From Saccharopolyspora_D taberi (GTDB taxonomy: Bacteria > Actinomycetota > Actinomycetes > Mycobacteriales > Pseudonocardiaceae), in contig NZ_BAAAUX010000011.1 of assembly GCF_039534165.1 (NCBI RefSeq), positions 686,404 to 750,403 on the forward strand: a stretch of 64,000 bases of DNA, written 5' to 3'. The notes below the pieces were generated by a model. It saw only the letters and a list, made by a program, of their open reading frames with translations, was not told the DNA's origin and ran no database searches. Within the stretch, counting starts at the first letter, position 1. Each line of letters starts with the position of its first letter. A program made the position numbers and the translations under genes. Positions 8,459-16,803 of this stretch are shown here, one piece after another.

Positions 8459-8712
8459 GCTCCGCTCCCGTTCGGTTCACGCAATCCGGTGTCGGGAACG
8501 TAACTGTGAGCGACGATCTGTCGGCCTCCGTGGCGGAAAGTCGCCTTTTCCCAGATATCGATGGAGACCCAGCTCACACGGCCGATACCGAGGCCGTGCC
8601 CGGTGCGTGCTCTGACCTGAGCGGGTGCGAGCATCACCCGAACGGCAGATGGCGCCGCGGTGAATCCGCTCACCCGATGACGAGCGCGCGGCGAGGAGAA
8701 AAGGGGTCGGGG

Positions 8713-9957
8713 TTGCAGGTCCTGTGGGGTCTCGGCGGCATGCTCGTGCTGCTGCTGATCGCGTTCGCGATGTCGACGAACCGGCGGGCGATCAAGCCGC
8801 GCACCGTGATCGGAGCGCTGGCGATCCAGCTGGTGTTCGCCTTCGTCGTGCTGCGCTGGGAAACGGGCCGGATGGTGCTGGCCCGCGTCGCCGGTGCGGT
8901 GCAGCGGGTGATCGATTCCTCGAAGGAGGGCATCGAGTTCCTCTTCGGGCCGATCCTCCCCTCGGAGGGGATCGTGGTGGCCTTCCAGGTGCTGCCGCTG
9001 ATCGTGTTCATCGCCTCGCTGACCGCGGTGCTGTACCACCTGCACGTCCTGCAGTGGGTGGTGCGCATCATCGGCGGTGGCCTGCAGAAGCTGCTGGGCA
9101 CCAGCAAGGCCGAGTCGCTCAACGCGACCGCGAACATCTTCCTCGGCCAGACCGAGGCGCCGCTGGTGGTCCGGCCGTACCTGGCGCGGATGACGAAGTC
9201 GGAGTTCTTCGCGGTGATGGTCGGCGGGCTCGCGACCGTCGCGGGCACCGTGCTGGTCGGCTACGCCGCGCTCGGCGCCAACCTCCAGCACCTGATCGCC
9301 GCGAGCTTCATGGCCGCCCCGGGCGCCCTGCTGATGGCCAAGATCATCATGCCGGAGACCGAGGAGACCGCCGGTGACGCCGAAGTGGCGGGCGAGGACG
9401 CCGACGGGGCCGAGGAGGCCGCGGGCGAGCCGGAGTACAAGCCGCAGAACCTCATCGACGCGGCGGCCAGCGGCGCGAGCGACGGCCTGAAGCTGGCGCT
9501 GAACGTGGCGGCGATGCTGTTCGCGTTCGTCTCGCTGGTCGCGCTGGTCAACCTGTTCATCGGCATGGTCGGCGGCTTGTTCGGGGTCGCGGACCTGACG
9601 CTGGAACAGATCCTGGGCTACGTGTTCTCCCCGGTGATGGTCCTGACCGGGGTGCCGTGGCACGAGGCGGTCGCGGCGGGCAGCTTCCTCGGCGAGAAGC
9701 TGGTGATCAACGAGTTCGTCGCGTTCGCCGACTTCGGCCCGCAGATCGGGAACTTCAGCGACAAGACCGCCACCATCATCACCTTCGCGCTGTGCGGTTT
9801 CGCCAACATCAGCTCGCTGGCGATCCTGCTCGGCGGCCTGGGCGGTCTGGTCCCCGCCCGGCGGCCGATGATCGCCAAGTACGGCCTGCGCGCCGTCGCT
9901 GCGGGCACCCTGGCCAACCTCGTCAGCGCCACCATCGCCGGGATCCTGGTGGCCTGA
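8713..9957 (+). CDS. concentrative nucleoside transporter, NupC/CNT family
   Basis: A 414-residue Na+- or H+-coupled nucleoside importer. The family signatures are clear: GQTEAPLVV, GEKLVINEFVAF and a C-terminal GFANISSLAI. An acidic insertion of about 30 residues (ETEETAGDAEVAGEDADG) sits in the cytoplasmic loop near residues 215-250, as in other actinobacterial members. The frame stays open back to 8506, but that extension is polar, has no CNT similarity and would exceed family length. TTG at 8713 has AAGGGG six bases ahead and gives the usual length; ATG at 8677 is an alternative. It ends in a perfect 15-bp hairpin. Confidence 0.88.
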   Translation: MQVLWGLGGMLVLLLIAFAMSTNRRAIKPRTVIGALAIQLVFAFVVLRWETGRMVLARVAGAVQRVIDSSKEGIEFLFGPILPSEGIVVAFQVLPLIVFIASLTAVLYHLHVLQWVVRIIGGGLQKLLGTSKAESLNATANIFLGQTEAPLVVRPYLARMTKSEFFAVMVGGLATVAGTVLVGYAALGANLQHLIAASFMAAPGALLMAKIIMPETEETAGDAEVAGEDADGAEEAAGEPEYKPQNLIDAAASGASDGLKLALNVAAMLFAFVSLVALVNLFIGMVGGLFGVADLTLEQILGYVFSPVMVLTGVPWHEAVAAGSFLGEKLVINEFVAFADFGPQIGNFSDKTATIITFALCGFANISSLAILLGGLGGLVPARRPMIAKYGLRAVAAGTLANLVSATIAGILVA

Positions 9958-9962
9958 ACCCG

Positions 9963-10006
9963 GTCCGCGCAGCGCACGTCCGCAAACTGCTGTGCGCTGC
10001 GCGGAC
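9963..10006. terminator. hairpin terminator after the nucleoside transporter
   Basis: A perfect 15-bp stem (GTCCGCGCAGCGCAC at 9963-9977, complement at 9992-10006) with a 14-base loop begins five bases after the transporter stop codon. It separates that gene from the arabinosyltransferase gene. Confidence 0.85.
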
Positions 10007-10058
10007 AAACCACCCTTCAGGTGCATTGACCCTGAAAGGACAAGGCAAAGCCGTCACG

Positions 10059-10064
10059 TAAGCT
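10059..10064 (+). promoter_or_regulatory. possible -10 box of the emb gene
   Basis: TAAGCT lies six bases before the GTG at 10071, compatible with a leaderless transcript, and no Shine-Dalgarno is visible. Weaker than the other leaderless candidates because the spacing is one base shorter. Confidence 0.35.
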
Positions 10065-10070
10065 CGCGAC

Positions 10071-13000
10071 GTGCTTGCTGGGGAAGAGAAAACGACCGCG
10101 CCGCCGGAGCGGCGGTTGAAACGATTCGCCTTCGTCGCCGGGCTGCTCGGCGCGGTCCTCGCCGTCGCGGTGCCGTTTCTCCCCGTGCACTACGACATCA
10201 CGACGCTGAAGTGGCCGACGGCCAACGGCACCAAGCCGATCTCGGCCCCGCTGGTCGACTACTCCCCCGTCGAGCTGGCCATCGACGTCCCGTGCGACAC
10301 CGCGCGCGGGCTCGACGCGCGCCTGGACCGGCCCGCCGTCCTGCTGAGCACCAATCCGCCGTCGTCGCACTACGGCGGCCTGACCGGCATGACCCTGCAA
10401 GTCGACAACGGACAGTTGAGCCTGCTGTCGCGCGGCAAGCAGCTGGGGCAGGTCCCGCTGCCCGAGGGCTGCTCGATCTCGGTGCGGTCCGACGCCCACG
10501 GCATCAAGTCCTACGCTGGCGAGCACAAGCTGATCGACGTCGCCGGGGACAGCAGGCCGCAGCTGACCGGGATCCACTCCGACCTCGACGCGCGGATCGA
10601 CGACGTCCGCGGTGTGTCGTTCGAGGCCCGGCTGGACAACCGCTACCAGAGCTACGCGACCCCGCTCAAGCTCGTCGCCATCGTCCTCGCGGTGCTGGCG
10701 TTCCTCGCCTCGCTCGTCGCGGTCCACCGCATCGACGCCCGCTCCCCGCGCAAGCCCCGCAAGCTCGTGGCGGCGGGCTGGTGGAAACCGACCTCCCGCG
10801 ACGTCGCCGTGGTCGCCGCGCTCGTCGCGTGGTGGCTGATCGGCGCGATGACCGCCGACGACGGCTACTTCCTGACCATGGCCCGCGCCCGCGACGACCT
10901 GGGCTACGTCAGCGACTTCTACCGCTGGTTCTCCACCGCCTACGCGCCGATGGGCTGGTTCATCGAGCTCTACTCGTGGTGGGTGCAGATCTCGACGTCG
11001 ACGCCGTGGGTGCGGCTGCCCGCGCTGGGCATGGGCGTGCTGAGCTGGCTGCTGATCAGCCGGGAGATCCTGCCCCGGCTCGGGCGGCAGGTCCGCCGCA
11101 GCAGCGCGGCGGGCTGGGCCGCGGCGGCGGTGTTCATGGCGTTCTGGATGCCGTACAACAACGGCCTGCGGCCGGAACCGGTGGTCGTCGTCCTCGCCCT
11201 GCTGGTGATGTGCGGCGTGGAACGGGCGGTGGCCGGCAGGCGGCTGCTGCCCGCCGTGCTTGCGCTGGTGGGCGCCGCGCTGTCGGTCGGCGTCAACCCG
11301 CACGGCGCGGTGGCGGTCCTGCCGCTGGTCGTCGCGTTCAAACCGCTGCTGCGGCTGCTGCGCGAGCGGGCGCGCGACGTCGGCTGGGCGACGGTGCTCC
11401 CGCCGATCCTGGCCAGCGGCCTGGCGGTCCTGGTCGTGATGTTCGCCGACCAGACCTGGCAGTCCACGCTGGACTCGATGGAGCTGCGCACCGAACTGGG
11501 GCCGAGCCTGAAGTGGTTCCAGGAGCTGCACCGCTACAACCTGCTGTTCAGCCCCACCCAGGACGGCTCGCTGACCCGGCGCTTCCCGGTGCTGCTGGTG
11601 ATCCTGTGCCTGGTGACCTGCCTGGTGGTGCTGCTGCGCCGGGGCCGGATCCGGGGCGCGGCCCTCGGCCCCAGCCAGCGGATGCTCGCGATCGCCGCGC
11701 TGTCGTTCGTCATCCTCGCGCTCACCCCGACCAAGCACACCCACCACTTCGGCGTGTTCGCCGCGGTCGGCGGCCCCGTGGCGGCGCTGACCGCACTGGC
11801 GACCAGCAGCACCGTGCTGCGTTCCCGCCGCAACCGCGCGGTGTTCTTCGCCGGGCTGATGGTGATCCTGGCCTTCGCCGCGACCAGCACGAACGCCTGG
11901 TGGTACGTCTCGGGCTGGGGCGTGCCGTGGTTCGACAAGCCGCCGTCGATCATGGGCTACCAGGCGAGCACCCTGCTGCTCGCCGCCGCGGGCGTCGCGC
12001 TGGTCGTGGCGTTCGTCGAGCATGTGCGCATCGACGAGCACCGGCCGGAGGTGGCCGCCGAGAAGCACAGCCGCGCGCTGCGGCTGGGCACCGCACCGCT
12101 GTCGATCATCTGCGCGCTGCTGATGCTGGGCGAGGTCGCGACCTTCGGCAAGGTCATCCAGGAGCAGTGGGGCAGCTACAGCCTCGGCCAGGACAACATC
12201 CGCCAGCTCACCGGCTCCAGCTGCGGCCTGTCGGACTACGTCTACGTCGAGACGAACCCGCGCACCGGAATGCTGGCGCCCTCGGCCCAGCAGCCGCAGA
12301 CCGCGGTCCCGGGTTCGAAGGTGCCCAAGCGCAACGAGAACGCCGAGAACGCCGACCAGTACCTGCGCGGCAGGACCGAGGGATTCCGCCGCAACGGCCT
12401 CCCTCCCGGCGACGGCACCGATCCCGGCGAGCCCGACTGGCGGCCGCCGTCCGGCTTCGGCGACGACCGCGCGCCGCTCTGGGGCAGCTACGAACCCACC
12501 GCGACCGGCACCGGCGAACTGCGCACGCCCTGGTACGACATCCCGGAGCGGGCCGCCTCCGGCGAGGTGCCGGTGGTGCTCACCCTGGCGGGCTGGGAGC
12601 TGGGCGCGAACTCGGTGTACGTCGAGTTCGGCCGGGACACCGACGCCGGTTTCGAGACGATGCAGCGCTACCCGGTCGCGCAGGGCAACGCCCCGCACTG
12701 GCGGGACCACCGGGTGCTGGTGGGCGGCCCGTCGGAAGGGGCGACCAAGCTGCGGGTGGTGGCCACCGACCAGGCCCTCGGGCCCAACGGCTGGCTCGCG
12801 GTCAGCGCGCCGCGCGTGCCGCAGCTGACCAGGATGACCGACGTGGTCGGGGACGCGCCGACCTTCGTGGAGTGGCCCGCGGCGTTGCTGCACCCGTGCC
12901 TGCACACGGTGCGGCAGCGCGACGGGATCGCCGAGGTGCCCCGGTTCCGGGTCGCCGGGGGCGGCGACGTCCGCGCGGTCGGGCAGGGCTGGTCCTCACC

Positions 13001-13283
13001 GGACGCGGGCGGGCCGTTCGGCTGGATGAACGTCGCGGCGAGCGTGCGCGAACTGCCGACCTACCTGCGCAACGACATCAACCGCGACTGGGGTTCGCTG
13101 TACGTGGTCGACCCGTACGCGCCGGAGGCGCTGCCCGCGCAGTCGGCGATGAAGACGCACACCGAGACCCACTGGGGCAACTGGTCACCGGGACCGCTGC
13201 CGAAGTCGCTGCGGCTGCCCGGTGACGTCCCGGACTCCCGCGACCGCACCGATCTCCGCCTCGAGGACGACCCGCAGCCTTGA
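10071..13283 (+). CDS. emb: Emb-family arabinosyltransferase
   Basis: A 1070-residue GT-C glycosyltransferase of the EmbA/EmbB/EmbC family. These transfer arabinofuranose from decaprenylphosphoryl-arabinose to cell-wall arabinan on the outer face of the membrane. One N-terminal helix (about residues 18-38) is followed by an extracytoplasmic domain to about residue 195. About a dozen membrane helices then follow, with the catalytic loop TADDGYFLTMARARDD near residues 258-273; the two Asp are the GT-C acid motif. The soluble C-terminal third (from about residue 700) matches the carbohydrate-binding Emb domain. Length is normal for the family. It is single here, whereas mycobacteria have three. 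The GTG start has no Shine-Dalgarno. Confidence 0.93.
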   Translation: MLAGEEKTTAPPERRLKRFAFVAGLLGAVLAVAVPFLPVHYDITTLKWPTANGTKPISAPLVDYSPVELAIDVPCDTARGLDARLDRPAVLLSTNPPSSHYGGLTGMTLQVDNGQLSLLSRGKQLGQVPLPEGCSISVRSDAHGIKSYAGEHKLIDVAGDSRPQLTGIHSDLDARIDDVRGVSFEARLDNRYQSYATPLKLVAIVLAVLAFLASLVAVHRIDARSPRKPRKLVAAGWWKPTSRDVAVVAALVAWWLIGAMTADDGYFLTMARARDDLGYVSDFYRWFSTAYAPMGWFIELYSWWVQISTSTPWVRLPALGMGVLSWLLISREILPRLGRQVRRSSAAGWAAAAVFMAFWMPYNNGLRPEPVVVVLALLVMCGVERAVAGRRLLPAVLALVGAALSVGVNPHGAVAVLPLVVAFKPLLRLLRERARDVGWATVLPPILASGLAVLVVMFADQTWQSTLDSMELRTELGPSLKWFQELHRYNLLFSPTQDGSLTRRFPVLLVILCLVTCLVVLLRRGRIRGAALGPSQRMLAIAALSFVILALTPTKHTHHFGVFAAVGGPVAALTALATSSTVLRSRRNRAVFFAGLMVILAFAATSTNAWWYVSGWGVPWFDKPPSIMGYQASTLLLAAAGVALVVAFVEHVRIDEHRPEVAAEKHSRALRLGTAPLSIICALLMLGEVATFGKVIQEQWGSYSLGQDNIRQLTGSSCGLSDYVYVETNPRTGMLAPSAQQPQTAVPGSKVPKRNENAENADQYLRGRTEGFRRNGLPPGDGTDPGEPDWRPPSGFGDDRAPLWGSYEPTATGTGELRTPWYDIPERAASGEVPVVLTLAGWELGANSVYVEFGRDTDAGFETMQRYPVAQGNAPHWRDHRVLVGGPSEGATKLRVVATDQALGPNGWLAVSAPRVPQLTRMTDVVGDAPTFVEWPAALLHPCLHTVRQRDGIAEVPRFRVAGGGDVRAVGQGWSSPDAGGPFGWMNVAASVRELPTYLRNDINRDWGSLYVVDPYAPEALPAQSAMKTHTETHWGNWSPGPLPKSLRLPGDVPDSRDRTDLRLEDDPQP

Positions 13284-13310
13284 CCTCCACATAAGTGGAA
13301 CTCCTAGGTT
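13280..13310 (+). promoter_or_regulatory. promoter with 19-bp spacer and internal dyad (MerR-type layout)
   Basis: A -35 box TTGACC (13280-13285, overlapping the emb stop codon) and a -10 box TAGGTT (13305-13310) are separated by 19 bp. The spacer contains the dyad TCCAC-ATAA-GTGGA (13286-13299). An over-long spacer holding a dyad is the hallmark of promoters activated by MerR-family regulators. No merR gene is in the window. Transcription would start about 30 bases before the oxidoreductase ATG. Confidence 0.55.
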
Positions 13311-13345
13311 CGGTTCCGCAAGCACCAACACCTGGGAGAACCACC

Positions 13346-14320
13346 ATGCACGCGATCGTCCAGCACACCTTCGGCCCGGCCGAGACCCTCCGCTACGAGC
13401 AGGTCGCCGACCCGCACCCCGGCCCCGGCCAGGTCCGGATCGCGGTCGCCGCGTCCGGGGTCCACCTGGTCGACACGGCCATCCGCCGGGGCGAGCCGGG
13501 CCCGTTCCCGCGGCCGGAGCTGCCGATGACGCCGGGCCGCGAGGTCGCGGGGGTCGTCGACGAGCTCGGCGAGGGCGTGGACCCGGTGTGGCTGGGGCGG
13601 CGCGTGGTCGCGCACCTCGGCCCGGCCAGCGGCGGTTACGCCGAGCTGGCCGTCCGCGAGGTGGAGGCGCTGCACGAGCTGCCCGGCGCTGTCGGGTTCG
13701 AGGCGGCGGTGGCGATGATCGGCACCGGCCGGACCACGATGTCGATCCTGCGCCAGGCGGAGCTGACCGCCGACGACGTGGTCGTGGTGACCTCCGCCGC
13801 GGGCGGGATCGGGAACCTGGCGGTGCAGCACGCGCACTCGATCGGCGCGACCGTCGTGGGCGCCGCGAGCGGGTCGAAGCTCGAACACGTGACCGCGGCC
13901 GGTGCCGACATCGCCGCCGACTACACCCGCGACGACTGGCCGGACCAGGTCCGGCAGGCGCTCGACGGCCGAGACGTCACCGCGGTCCTCGACGGCGCGG
14001 GCGGTGCTCCCGGCCGGGCGGCCTTCGACCTGCTCGGCGCGGGAGGCAGGATCGTGCTGTTCGGCCGCCCGTTCGGCGAGCGCGCCTTCACCACCGACGA
14101 CCTCATCGCCCGCGCGCTGACCGCGACCGTCGCCCTCGGGCCGAATCTGCTCCGGGTGCCCGGCGGCATGCGCGCGCTGGAGGAGGAGTCGATGGCCGCG
14201 CTCGCCGAGGGCAGGCTCGCACCGCTGGTCGGGCCGCCGTTCCCGCTGGCCGAGGCCGCCGCCGCGCACACCGCCTTGGAGGACCGCCGGACGTTCGGCA
14301 AGCTGGTGCTGCGGCCCTGA
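13346..14320 (+). CDS. MDR-family quinone oxidoreductase/zinc-type alcohol dehydrogenase-like protein
   Basis: A 324-residue medium-chain dehydrogenase/reductase of the quinone oxidoreductase (QOR) branch. An N-terminal GroES-like domain (to about residue 115) is followed by a Rossmann domain with the nucleotide-binding run VTSAAGGIGNLAVQHA near residues 150-165. The structural and catalytic zinc cysteines of alcohol dehydrogenases are absent, as expected for NADPH-dependent quinone or enone reductases. GGGAGA lies seven bases before the ATG at 13346; an upstream in-frame ATG at 13295 falls inside the promoter dyad and is rejected. The MerR-like promoter would fit induction by a reactive electrophile or redox signal. 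Confidence 0.88.
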   Translation: MHAIVQHTFGPAETLRYEQVADPHPGPGQVRIAVAASGVHLVDTAIRRGEPGPFPRPELPMTPGREVAGVVDELGEGVDPVWLGRRVVAHLGPASGGYAELAVREVEALHELPGAVGFEAAVAMIGTGRTTMSILRQAELTADDVVVVTSAAGGIGNLAVQHAHSIGATVVGAASGSKLEHVTAAGADIAADYTRDDWPDQVRQALDGRDVTAVLDGAGGAPGRAAFDLLGAGGRIVLFGRPFGERAFTTDDLIARALTATVALGPNLLRVPGGMRALEEESMAALAEGRLAPLVGPPFPLAEAAAAHTALEDRRTFGKLVLRP

Positions 14321-14347
14321 CCGGATGGTCACCCTGCGTGTGCGGAC

Positions 14348-14405
14348 TCCACTGGACCAATCGGCCCATCGGCCGATCCGTGAAGTGGATCAGAGCTCCT
14401 AGAGT
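14348..14405 (+). promoter_or_regulatory. 42-bp two-layer operator and -10 box of idi
   Basis: Two nested inverted repeats share one centre: TCCACT (14348-14353) with AGTGGA (14384-14389), and inside them ATCGGCC (14360-14366) with GGCCGAT (14371-14377). The spacers are equal on both sides (6, 4 and 6 bases). A -10-like TAGAGT follows at 14400-14405, which puts the -35 region inside the dyad. A dimer-of-dimers regulator is the simplest reading. The leader after it repeats CATCGGCTGCCGG at 14421-14433 and 14445-14457. Confidence 0.6.
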
Positions 14406-14499
14406 GAAGGGTGAACCGGACATCGGCTGCCGGGCCTGGCAGGGCATCGGCTGCCGGCGGCACACGGGACGCTTCGGCGTCGGCGGGAGGTAGTTTCCC

Positions 14500-15072
14500 T
14501 TGGAACAGGTGGTCCTGCTCAACGAATCCGGGCAGGCGATCGGAGTCACCGACAAGGCGACCGTGCACCACGAGGACACACCGCTGCACCTCGCGTTCTC
14601 CTGCTACGTCTTCAACGACCGCGGCGAGTTGTTGCTGACCCAGCGGGCGCACCACAAGCGGACCTGGCCGGGGGTGTGGACCAACACCTGCTGCGGACAC
14701 CCCGCCCCCGGCGAGCCGCTCCCGGAGGCGATCACCCGGCGGTTGGCCGAGGAGCTCGGGCTGTCGGTGCACGGCCTGGCCCTGGCGCTGCCCCGGTTCC
14801 GCTACCGGGCGGTCATGCCCAACGGCGTGGTGGAGAACGAGATGTGCCCGGTGTTCGTCGCGTTCGCCGACGGCGAGCCGCGGCCCAACTCCGACGAGGT
14901 GGCCGACACCCACTGGACGGACTGGGCGCGGTTCCGCGACGAGGTCCTGGCGGCGGAGACCGACGTCTCGCCGTGGTGCGCGCAGCAGGTCGGCGAGCTG
15001 GCCGGGCTCGGCGGCGACCCGGCGGGCTGGCCGGTGGGGTCCGAGGCGGAACTGCCCGCCGCGGCGCGCTGA
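14500..15072 (+). CDS. idi: isopentenyl-diphosphate delta-isomerase, type I
   Basis: A 190-residue Nudix-fold isomerase that interconverts isopentenyl and dimethylallyl diphosphate. The metal and active-site landmarks of type I Idi are present: the catalytic Cys in WTNTCCGHPAPGE (about residues 60-75), the Nudix-like RRLAEELGLS helix and the Glu of NEMCPVFVA. The TTG at 14500 is preceded by CGGGAGG nine bases upstream, which decides the start. The next gene downstream, 145 bp away, makes polyprenyl diphosphates, so the two probably supply and use the same C5 units. No carotenoid or terpene synthase gene follows. Confidence 0.95.
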   Translation: MEQVVLLNESGQAIGVTDKATVHHEDTPLHLAFSCYVFNDRGELLLTQRAHHKRTWPGVWTNTCCGHPAPGEPLPEAITRRLAEELGLSVHGLALALPRFRYRAVMPNGVVENEMCPVFVAFADGEPRPNSDEVADTHWTDWARFRDEVLAAETDVSPWCAQQVGELAGLGGDPAGWPVGSEAELPAAAR

Positions 15073-15119
15073 CCGGCGTTCAGCCTCGGCCGAAAGTACG
15101 AGGCCGGCGCTGACCGTTT

Positions 15120-15185
15120 GGCCCATCGGCGGACCAGGTCAGGTCGTTTCGGCCGATCCGGTCCGCTGATCATCGGCCCTACCTT
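15120..15185 (+). promoter_or_regulatory. control region of the polyprenyl diphosphate synthase gene
   Basis: This stretch repeats the elements seen before idi: GGCCCATCGGC (15120-15130), GGCCGAT (15151-15157) and ATCGGCC (15172-15178), the last directly before a -10-like TACCTT (15180-15185). The shared half-sites suggest that one regulator controls idi and this gene. Confidence 0.45.
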
Positions 15186-15217
15186 GGGAGTGTCAGCCCA
15201 CTTCCGAGGAGCCCGAG

Positions 15218-16324
15218 ATGACCGTCGCCTACTCCCCCACCACGCACCCGATCGACGTCGACGACCTGCGCGACCGCGTGGACACCGCGCTGATGCGCTT
15301 CCTCGACGAGCAGGAGGGGCGGTTCGACGACCTCATCACCGATCCGGGAAGCCGCGCGCAGTGGCGCGGCGCGACGGCGAGCCTGCGCGGATTCCTCGCC
15401 GGGGGCAAGCGGATCCGGCCCGCGTTCTGCTACTGGGGCTGGCGCGGAGCGGGCGGTGCGGCCGACGACGAGGGGATCGTCGGCGCGGCGGCGGCGCTGG
15501 AGCTGCTGCACTCGTTCGCGCTCGTGCACGACGACATCATCGACGCCAGCGACACCCGCCGCGGTGCCCCGTCGCTGCACCGCCACCACGCCGACCTGCA
15601 CCGCCGGTCCGGCGGCCGGGGCTCGTCGGAGCTGTTCGGCACCTCGATCGCGCTGCTGCTCGGCGACCTGTGCCTGGCGTGGTTCCACGACCTGCTCGCC
15701 ACCAGCGGGCTGCCCGCCGAGCGGGTCCGCGAGGCCCGGCCGCTGCTGGCGCACAGCCTCAACGAACTCGTGCTGGGCCAGTACCTCGACGTGGCCGAGC
15801 AGGCCGGTTCGGAGCACTCGGTGCACCGCGCCCGCACGGTGATCCACTACAAGACCGCCAAGTACACGATCGAACGCCCGCTGCACCTGGGCGGCGTGCT
15901 GGCCGGTGCGCCCGCCGAACTGCTCGACGCCTACACCGCCTACGCACTGCCGCTCGGCGAGGCGTTCCAGCTGCGCGACGACGTCCTGGGCGCCTTCGGA
16001 GATCCGGCCGTGACCGGCAAGCCGGTCGCCGACGACCTGCGCACCCGCAAGGCGACCGTCCTGGTCGCCACCGCGCGGGAGCGCGCGAACGCGGCACAGG
16101 CAGCCGAGATCGACCGGCTGTTCACCGGCCCGGACCTCGACGACGAGCAGACCGCGCGGTTGCAGTCGCTGATCACCGACACCGGCGCCCTGGCGGAGTC
16201 CGAGCGACTGATCGACCGCCACGTGGACGCCGCCTGGCGGGCCCTGCACGACATGCCGGTGCCCGACGACGTCCGCGAGGTCTTAGGCACCCTGATCGTC
16301 GCGGCAACCGCCCGCGCGCACTGA
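15218..16324 (+). CDS. trans-polyprenyl diphosphate synthase (geranylgeranyl-type)
   Basis: A 368-residue class I prenyl elongase that condenses isopentenyl diphosphate onto an allylic primer. The first aspartate-rich motif is LVHDDIIDASD (about residues 105-115) and the second is LRDDVLGAFGD (about residues 253-263); GGKRIRPAFCYWGW carries the Lys-Arg-Arg phosphate-binding residues. The residues just before the first Asp motif (LLHSFALVH) have Ser/Phe at the chain-length positions, compatible with a C20 product, but length cannot be fixed from sequence. GAGGAGC precedes the ATG. The shared control elements with idi support a joint role in isoprenoid supply. Confidence 0.92.
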   Translation: MTVAYSPTTHPIDVDDLRDRVDTALMRFLDEQEGRFDDLITDPGSRAQWRGATASLRGFLAGGKRIRPAFCYWGWRGAGGAADDEGIVGAAAALELLHSFALVHDDIIDASDTRRGAPSLHRHHADLHRRSGGRGSSELFGTSIALLLGDLCLAWFHDLLATSGLPAERVREARPLLAHSLNELVLGQYLDVAEQAGSEHSVHRARTVIHYKTAKYTIERPLHLGGVLAGAPAELLDAYTAYALPLGEAFQLRDDVLGAFGDPAVTGKPVADDLRTRKATVLVATARERANAAQAAEIDRLFTGPDLDDEQTARLQSLITDTGALAESERLIDRHVDAAWRALHDMPVPDDVREVLGTLIVAATARAH

Positions 16325-16803
16325 TTTCGCACCGCGATTTCCCGCACAGCGATTTCCCGCACTGCGGAGCCAAATCCGGTGTCCAACCCGGCCAGGAGCT
16401 GATTCCGGCGCCCGGCCCGTCTCGCCCGGGCCTGAACCCGGCGCCCGGCCCGGGTCTGGACCTGAGTCCGGCTCCAGCCCCGGTGCTGATTCCGGCGCCA
16501 GCGGACTGAATCCGGCCGCCCAGCCCGACACGGCTCCGCACGGCTCGGCACAGCCGCCCGGCCCGACACGGCACCTCCGCCCAGCCCAGCCCGGCACGGC
16601 CGCCCAGCCCAACCCGGCTCGGCTCGGCCCGGCACGGCCCGGCCCGGCCCGGCACGGCACGGCACGGCACGGCACGGCACGGCACGGCACGGACTCAGCC
16701 CAACCCGAGTCCAGCCAGGCCCCCCAGCCCGGAGCTCAGCCAGCCGGGATTCGGCCCGCCCCAGGGCTGCCACAGCCCAGAACCCACCCGGGCTCACCCG
16801 GCC
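16325..16803. other. 479-bp non-coding low-complexity region
   Basis: No credible gene is seen. It opens with three near-copies of a GATTTCCCGCAC unit (16323-16365), goes on with imperfect CCGGCGCCCGG-type repeats to about 16510, and ends with degenerate GGC-rich pentamers. Long frames on the minus strand here translate to Pro-Cys-Arg-Ala repeats and are artefacts of the repeat. The two flanking genes converge here. Confidence 0.7.
16621..16690. repeat. GGCAC pentanucleotide tandem array
   Basis: Fourteen consecutive pentamers, the last eight (16651-16690) being perfect GGCAC copies and the earlier ones GGCCC or GGCTC variants. Such arrays change length by slippage. No gene crosses it convincingly. 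Confidence 0.9.

Noticed and set aside
8506..8712. N-terminal extension of the nucleoside transporter
   Set aside because: It is polar, has no CNT similarity and overlaps the divergent promoter region; TTG 8713 has a good ribosome-binding site and gives family length.
10017..12905. Minus-strand frame of about 960 codons opposite emb
   Set aside because: His/Gln/Arg-rich translation without domains, fully antisense to a well-supported arabinosyltransferase.
15940..16797. Minus-strand frames with Pro-Cys-Arg-Ala repeats
   Set aside because: They arise from the pentamer array and overlap the prenyl synthase; no start signal or family similarity.
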